Shown here one piece after another: positions 59,067 through 64,000 of a DNA stretch of 64,000 nt (the first letter of the stretch is position 1; each line of letters starts with the position of its first letter). A program made the position numbers and the translations under genes. Below the pieces are notes generated by a model, which searched no databases, was not told the DNA's origin, and saw nothing but the letters and a program-made list of their open reading frames with translations. Origin of the DNA: Chryseosolibacter sp049791675 (lineage in GTDB: Bacteria; Bacteroidota; Bacteroidia; Cytophagales; Cyclobacteriaceae); contig JBARAD010000247.1 in NCBI GenBank assembly GCA_049791675.1, positions 1 to 64,000 of the forward strand, read 5' to 3'.

Positions 59067-59885
59067 ATGAGCAAGAAAAAAGGCGGATTTACCGAGCTTC
59101 TCTACAAGACCATCATGCCGAAAGTATATGGTATTGGTGCGGCTGTTGTTATCATCGGTGCGTTGTTCAAGATCCTTCACTTGACTGGTGCTGATGAGAT
59201 GTTGATGATTGGTCTTGGAACAGAGGCGATTATCTTCTTCCTGAGTGCATTTGAACCCCCTCACCAGGAAGTTGATTGGTCAAAAGTTTATCCTGAATTG
59301 GCTGAGGAATATGAAGCTCCTACCGTAGCACCCCGTATATCTAACAAACAAGGCGGCGCGTCACTGACACAACAACTGGATGCATCGCTTGAAAAAGCAA
59401 AGATCGGCCCCGAGCTGCTCGACAGCCTTGGAAAAGGTTTGAACAACCTGGCTGAGTCTGCCAAGAAGATGAACAATCTTTCTGACGCTGCCGTGGCTAC
59501 CAACGATTATGCAAAGAACGTTCAGTCAGCCTCCAAATCACTTGCTGAGATGAACAAGTCATATGACATCGCCATCAAAGCTGTGTCTTCCATGGCTGAT
59601 GCATCAAAAGATGCAGGTGAATATCACAGCCAGGTTCAGAAAGTAACCAAAAACCTTGCTGCACTCAATTCTGTATATGAAATGGAATTGAAGGATGCCG
59701 ACAGCCATGTGAAAAACATGAACAAATTCTATGAAAGCTTAACCGGTGCAATGACTGGTCTTTCAAAGGTTGGCGATAACACAGCAAAGTTCACTTCTGA
59801 ACTCGGAAAATTAACCGATAACATCACAGCGTTGAACAAAGTTTATGGCAGCATGCTCACTGCCATGAAAGGTGGCGCTAACTAA
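59067..59885 (+). CDS. gldL: Type IX secretion motor protein GldL
   Basis: Inner-membrane subunit of the proton-driven GldLM motor. The 272-residue protein has two closely spaced N-terminal membrane helices (about 20-39 and 46-62), with Glu53 inside the second one, a candidate for the conserved acidic residue in the motor channel (Glu49 in Flavobacterium), followed by a long cytoplasmic helical domain (about 95-272) with repeating coiled-coil-like segments. The gene is 55 bases after gldK and 43 before gldM. Confidence 0.95.
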   Translation: MSKKKGGFTELLYKTIMPKVYGIGAAVVIIGALFKILHLTGADEMLMIGLGTEAIIFFLSAFEPPHQEVDWSKVYPELAEEYEAPTVAPRISNKQGGASLTQQLDASLEKAKIGPELLDSLGKGLNNLAESAKKMNNLSDAAVATNDYAKNVQSASKSLAEMNKSYDIAIKAVSSMADASKDAGEYHSQVQKVTKNLAALNSVYEMELKDADSHVKNMNKFYESLTGAMTGLSKVGDNTAKFTSELGKLTDNITALNKVYGSMLTAMKGGAN

Positions 59886-59928
59886 TTCTAATTTGATTTC
59901 CACATTAATATTCAAATACTAAACGAAT

Positions 59929-61509
59929 ATGGCAGGCGGTAAGGAAACACCAAGGCAAAAGATGATCGGGATGATGTACCTTGTACTCACCGCTCTCCTT
60001 GCCTTACAGGTAAGTAGCGCGGTGCTGGAGAAGTTTGCGATCATCAATGAAACCATGGTGCATGTAATTGATGACACGAACACCAAGAACGCGGCTACCC
60101 TCAATGAAATTGTAAAAGAGGCAGGTAAAAGCCAGAACGCGCGGGTAGTGAAAGCCCGTGAGAACGCACAGAAGGTGCGTGATCTCACAGCCACTACTTT
60201 ATCAGGTATCGATAAGTTGAAGAGTGAGATGATGAAAAAGTCCAATACGGATCGCATCAACGAAGCCTTTATCAATGACCATAGCTCCAAAGTGGCTGCC
60301 ATGATGGTAACAGAAAATACCGGCAAAGACTTTGAAAAGCTGTTGAACAACTATGTTAAAGAACTTGAAAGCTACGCAGGTCTGAAATTCGAGAGTCTGG
60401 CAAGAAGACCTAAGGATATGCCGCTCTTCGCGACCGATGAAGACCACGCTAACAAGGATTTCTTGACCTTTACTTTTGAAAACACTCCTGCGATTGCAGC
60501 GCTCACCTCTGTAACCCAGATCCAAACGGAGATCCTGGACTACGAAACAAGAGCGTTGGATAAGCTCCTGGCAGACGCAGGTATCGGTAAGGTTAGCTTT
60601 GACAACATGGTGCCTATGGTAAGAACGAAGTCTTCCGTGGTGGCTGCCGGTGCAAAGTATGAGGCGGATCTGTTCATCTCCGCATCTTCATCATCCTTCA
60701 ATCCTGAGATGTTCAGAGACGGTCAGAAACTTGATCTTTTCAATGACCCCTCTGGTGTACGGATGGGTAAAGTGGAGTTCACCGCGACAGCCGGATCGTA
60801 TGATCCCAAAACGCTGCTGGCGAAGAAAACCTTCATGGCAGAGATTAAATTGCCGGATACAACGTTAAGACAACAGGTGGAATATTTCGTCGCCCAACCC
60901 GTTATCAAGGTAACGACAGGTAACGCTCCTACTCTGTATATGAACTGCGGAAATACGGTAAATATTGAAGTACCTGCTCTTGGAACAAATTACAACCCCA
61001 ATTTCAGCGCACAGGGTGCTGATATCATCAAGGGTGATAAGCCAGGAAAGGTCACGATCATCCCGTCACAAAGGAAGATCAGCGTAAATGTAAACAATGC
61101 CGGAACAGGCCTTGGTTCAGTTGCCTTTGATGTGAAGCCTATTCCGCTGCCGCGGTATATCATCCGCGACAATGCAGGAAAAGAGATCGATAAAAAAGTC
61201 GGCGTCCGCGGCGGATCACTGACGGGATTGCGTGTAGTGCCCGAGCCGGACCCTACTTTCAAGGAAGAAGTTCCTAAGGATGCGGTCTACAGGATTCGCA
61301 GTATGGAGGTGATCCATGCGCGCGGAGCATCTCCGGTAAATCGTATGAATGCTACCAATGAAGTCCTCGACCTCGGACCCTGGAGAGCACAGTTCAAGGC
61401 TGGTGACAGAATTGTCATCGAGATCAAGACTGTGACCAGAAGAACTTATCAGGGACAGGATGAAAAGGTTGAAGTGAGGAACGAGGTTCACAACGTACCG
61501 ATTCAATAA
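59929..61509 (+). CDS. gldM: Type IX secretion motor protein GldM
   Basis: Inner-membrane subunit with one N-terminal membrane helix (about 13-32) and a long periplasmic stalk that carries torque to the GldKN ring. The 526-residue protein starts MAGGKETPRQKMIGMMYLVL, with Arg9 in the place of the Arg thought to pair with the GldL Glu in the motor. The periplasmic part is made of a helical domain and beta-domains (D1-D4). It is eight bases from gldN. Confidence 0.96.
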   Translation: MAGGKETPRQKMIGMMYLVLTALLALQVSSAVLEKFAIINETMVHVIDDTNTKNAATLNEIVKEAGKSQNARVVKARENAQKVRDLTATTLSGIDKLKSEMMKKSNTDRINEAFINDHSSKVAAMMVTENTGKDFEKLLNNYVKELESYAGLKFESLARRPKDMPLFATDEDHANKDFLTFTFENTPAIAALTSVTQIQTEILDYETRALDKLLADAGIGKVSFDNMVPMVRTKSSVVAAGAKYEADLFISASSSSFNPEMFRDGQKLDLFNDPSGVRMGKVEFTATAGSYDPKTLLAKKTFMAEIKLPDTTLRQQVEYFVAQPVIKVTTGNAPTLYMNCGNTVNIEVPALGTNYNPNFSAQGADIIKGDKPGKVTIIPSQRKISVNVNNAGTGLGSVAFDVKPIPLPRYIIRDNAGKEIDKKVGVRGGSLTGLRVVPEPDPTFKEEVPKDAVYRIRSMEVIHARGASPVNRMNATNEVLDLGPWRAQFKAGDRIVIEIKTVTRRTYQGQDEKVEVRNEVHNVPIQ

Positions 61510-61517
61510 AACTAAAT

Positions 61518-62462
61518 ATGGCAAAGAGATTTTTTATTGTTACGCTTCTTTCAGCTGCATCGGCAGTGGCCTGGGGTCAGGCTGAAGTTGAATCAAGTGA
61601 AGTGGCCCGGACGTTCCAGGCTGAGCTTGAAGAACAGTATAACCCTAACTCCATCAATCCGATTCCGAAATACGAGCATCATTATAAGCTTCGTGTGTGG
61701 AGGACCATTGATTTAATGGAGAAGCAAAACAAAGGGTTCTTTGCCAACAACGGTGAGATTACAAAGCTCATCCTGGATGCAGTAAGATCCGGTGAGATCA
61801 CGGATGTGTACGCGTCTGATTCTCTGACCACCAAGATCAGCAAGGAACAATTCCTCGGCCGATTGGTACAGAGCCAGGGCGCAGTGTATGATCAGTGGGA
61901 TCCTACCCGCAGCTGGTATACGGATGAGATCGCCAGCTACAACGGCAGAAACTATCGTGTATTGGTTGACAATACGGGAAAGAATCCTGAAACTTCTCCC
62001 GACGAGTGGGCTTCTACGTCAGAAGGTAAAGCCATCGACTACCTGCCAAGGGATATGAACATCCTGCGTCTGGTGGAAGATGTGATCTTTGACAGAAGAA
62101 GGTCAGTACTGAAATACGACATTCAGGCTATCCAGATTATCATTCCGGGTTCCAAGACGTCTACGCAGGTAGATGAGGAATTGGGGTGGTTCAAGTACAA
62201 GGATCTGGAAAAAGTCTTCCGTAACCACCCGCAAAAGGCAGTGTGGTTCAACAGGCAGAACACAGCGCAGAATAAGAATTTCGCTGATGCCATTTTGTTA
62301 AGACTTTTCCATGGCACCATCCGCAAGATAGAAAACCCGGATGATGAAACGATCTTCGAGGTCTACACTGCGAACGGCAAGAGCTGGCGCGAGGCTGTCT
62401 GGGCGACCGAATGGGCCGAGCTCGAGCTGATGGAGAAAGAGCACAACCTCTGGGAGTTTTAA
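61518..62462 (+). CDS. gldN: Type IX secretion protein GldN
   Basis: Periplasmic ring partner of GldK. The 314-residue protein has a signal peptide (MAKRFFIVTLLSAASAVAWGQ) and the family core: WRTIDLMEKQNKGFFANNGE near 60-79, VYDQWDPTRSW, and VWFNRQNTAQNKNFADA followed by a WAELELMEKEHNLWEF end. It closes the operon; a strong terminator follows 26 bases later. Confidence 0.95.
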   Translation: MAKRFFIVTLLSAASAVAWGQAEVESSEVARTFQAELEEQYNPNSINPIPKYEHHYKLRVWRTIDLMEKQNKGFFANNGEITKLILDAVRSGEITDVYASDSLTTKISKEQFLGRLVQSQGAVYDQWDPTRSWYTDEIASYNGRNYRVLVDNTGKNPETSPDEWASTSEGKAIDYLPRDMNILRLVEDVIFDRRRSVLKYDIQAIQIIIPGSKTSTQVDEELGWFKYKDLEKVFRNHPQKAVWFNRQNTAQNKNFADAILLRLFHGTIRKIENPDDETIFEVYTANGKSWREAVWATEWAELELMEKEHNLWEF

Positions 62463-62487
62463 CCAGGACGAAGAAAATATAGAAAGA

Positions 62488-62513
62488 AGGGACCTGTGGT
62501 CCCTTTTTTTTTG
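62488..62513 (+). terminator. Intrinsic terminator of the gld operon
   Basis: AAGGGACC-TGT-GGTCCCTT followed by a T-run of nine: eight pairs with a three-base loop. Confidence 0.9.
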
Positions 62514-62555
62514 AAAGGGGCTAGGCCCCTAAATCCCTTGAAGGAGACTTTAGGG

Positions 62556-64000
62556 CTAGTTCATCGATTTCACGATTTCGGCCTTTTTCTTGCCGACGAT
62601 GGTTTCAAGTTCCTCGAATGGAGCCTCCTTGATTTTCTTTACTGACTTGAAGTGACGCAACAGCTTGTTGGCTGTGCTTCTGCCAATACCATGCAGGTCT
62701 TCAATCTCCGTTTTTATGGTAGCCTTACTCCGCTTCTGGCGATGGAAATTTATTGCGAAACGGTGCGCCTCATCCCGGACCTGCTGCAACAAAAGCAACC
62801 CGGGTGATTTCTTGCTGACGTGTAAGGGAATAGGATCCTCCGGATAATATATTTCTTCGAGCTTCTTAGCGATTCCTGCGATGGGAATTTTCCCATAGAC
62901 ACCTAACTCCTTCAAAGCTTCGCAGGCACTGCTAAGCTGGCCCTTGCCTCCGTCGACAAGAATAAGATCAGGCAGTTGTCCTGCTTCCTCGAGAATTCTT
63001 TTATATCTGCGTCCGACTATCTCTTTCATCGATGCGAAATCGTCCGGGCCAGTGACCGTCTTGATATTGAAATGCCTGTAATTCTTTTTGTCCGCCTTGC
63101 CGTTTACGAAACGCACCATCGAAGCCACCGGTGTGGTTCCCTGGAAATTGGAGTTGTCGAAGCACTCGATCACGAGTGGCAAGGCAGGCAGATGCAGATC
63201 TTTTTGAAGAATGCTGAGGGTTTCCAGGTGTTTCGATTTCTTGCCCTCCCGCAGGATTTCCTTTTCGTTCTTGAGCTCCAGTGCATTGCGTAGCGAAAGG
63301 CTCACCAATTTCTTTTTGTCTCCGATCTTTGGTACGACGTTCTCAACATTTTCCTCCAGCAAGCTGATCTGAATGTTGCTGTAGACGACGTTGTTGTTGC
63401 CCACACGCAGTTCCTGGGCTGCGAACGCCAGTAATTCTTCATCGGATTCGTCAAGCTTCTTCTTTACTTCCACAGACTTTGAATAGACAATCGCCCCCTC
63501 TTTCACCTGCATGTAATTGATGTACGCGTAGGCTTCGATACTGGCGATCGTGAGCACGTCGATGTCGGTGAGCGCACGGTTAACGACCATTGATTTGGAC
63601 TGGAAGCGCTCAAGCGTATTCAGTTTTTCTTTATAGCGCTGTGCTCTTTCAAATTCCATGTTGCCTGCCGCATCTTCCATTTGTGCTTTGAAGTAGCGAT
63701 GCACGATACTGAGATCGCCCTTCAGGATGTTCCTTGCCTGCTCGATCTCCTCCTGATAAGCTTCCTCGGTCTGAGCTCCGATACACGGAGCCTTGCAGTT
63801 GCCGATGTGGTACTCCAGACAAACTTTGAATTTCTGTTGTTCAATTGCCTGTTGGTTGAGCAGGAGGCTGCAGGTACGGATGGAATATAATTTCCGCACC
63901 AGGTCTAATACATTCTTCATCGCCGATACACTCGAATAGGGCCCGAAATATTCCCCCTGTTCGGGAATGTATTTGCGCGTGTAAATGATCCGTGGAAATC
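62556..64000 (-). CDS. uvrC: Excinuclease ABC subunit C (5' end beyond the window)
   Basis: Nuclease subunit that makes both cuts around DNA damage marked by UvrAB. The frame remains open to the right edge: before the internal Met at 63920 it reads FPRIIYTRKY, EQGEYFGPYSS and VSAM, which is part of the GIY-YIG domain, so about 100 residues lie outside. Visible parts: CLEYHIGNCKAPCIG, the UVR segment (about IVHRYFKAQMED and onward), the RNase H-like nuclease region with ECFDNSNFQGT and ILVDGGKGQL, and a C-terminal helix-hairpin-helix pair (IEDLHGIGRSTANKLL). Coordinates are partial at 64000. It converges on the gld operon. Confidence 0.95.
   Translation of the reverse strand, partial: FPRIIYTRKYIPEQGEYFGPYSSVSAMKNVLDLVRKLYSIRTCSLLLNQQAIEQQKFKVCLEYHIGNCKAPCIGAQTEEAYQEEIEQARNILKGDLSIVHRYFKAQMEDAAGNMEFERAQRYKEKLNTLERFQSKSMVVNRALTDIDVLTIASIEAYAYINYMQVKEGAIVYSKSVEVKKKLDESDEELLAFAAQELRVGNNNVVYSNIQISLLEENVENVVPKIGDKKKLVSLSLRNALELKNEKEILREGKKSKHLETLSILQKDLHLPALPLVIECFDNSNFQGTTPVASMVRFVNGKADKKNYRHFNIKTVTGPDDFASMKEIVGRRYKRILEEAGQLPDLILVDGGKGQLSSACEALKELGVYGKIPIAGIAKKLEEIYYPEDPIPLHVSKKSPGLLLLQQVRDEAHRFAINFHRQKRSKATIKTEIEDLHGIGRSTANKLLRHFKSVKKIKEAPFEELETIVGKKKAEIVKSMN

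Overview
The window reads as chromosomal core sequence of a Bacteroidota bacterium, most likely of the order Cytophagales. The phylum call rests on several independent signs: a gldKLMN type IX secretion/gliding cluster with a PorP/SprF-like gene, a secreted protein carrying a type IX C-terminal sorting domain, families largely confined to the phylum (DUF4270, DUF4271, DUF4286, DUF4834), and promoters of the form TTG-N19..23-TAnnTTTG ahead of many genes. The order-level call is inference from gene content and gene architecture. I see no prophage, insertion sequence, plasmid module or CRISPR array. Both strands are densely coded, with many overlapping stops and starts.

Layout. 147-4105: cell-wall recycling (BadF-type sugar kinase, MurQ, an unknown protein; then a cytochrome b5-like protein and a divergent lipoprotein M19 dipeptidase). 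4211-6718: secreted metzincin-like protein exported by type IX secretion. 7050-15126: carB, DUF4834, dapF, secA and a SPOR lipoprotein. 15295-18204: M20 amidohydrolase, then two small membrane proteins overlapping a geranylgeranylglyceryl-phosphate-synthase-family gene. 18297-22686 (minus): acyl-CoA dehydrogenase, YugP-type protease, flippase-like membrane protein, panD and panC. 22807-26911: a GT5-like half protein, DUF4270 lipoprotein and glmS. 26942-33257: a degenerate hydroxyacyl-CoA-dehydrogenase-like gene (minus), RidA, gltX, a TIGR00266 protein, an unusual oxidoreductase, a GreA/B-like protein and DUF4286. 33535-39330 (minus): slipin with its small GntR regulator, GNAT, prolyl oligopeptidase and serS. 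39614-44030: rho, DEAD-box helicase (minus), dihydroorotase and tRNA-His. 44228-53600: small unknown genes, dxs with an alpha/beta hydrolase, scpA, creatininase/lytic transglycosylase/LOG operon and a GH130 lipoprotein. 53648-62462: hemW, then DUF4271-hemD-porP-gldK-gldL-gldM-gldN. 62556-64000: uvrC, cut by the right edge.

How genes connect. The gldKLMN/PorP products should help build the secretion machine that exports proteins such as the metalloprotease-like product at 4211. MurQ, the sugar kinase, GlmS, DapF, the M19 dipeptidase, the lytic transglycosylase and the SPOR protein all bear on envelope synthesis or turnover. HemW and HemD lie head to head and both serve tetrapyrrole metabolism.

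No wholly new system is evident. The best leads are: a perfect 20-bp palindrome lying between the promoter elements of the GntR-slipin operon; several promoters whose -7 box lies only 4-7 bases from the start codon, implying leaderless mRNAs; apparent pseudo-enzymes (GT5 half protein, dehydrogenase without its NAD loop, dihydroorotase with Gln for a metal His); CarB without its allosteric domain; and two families of short dispersed intergenic repeats.
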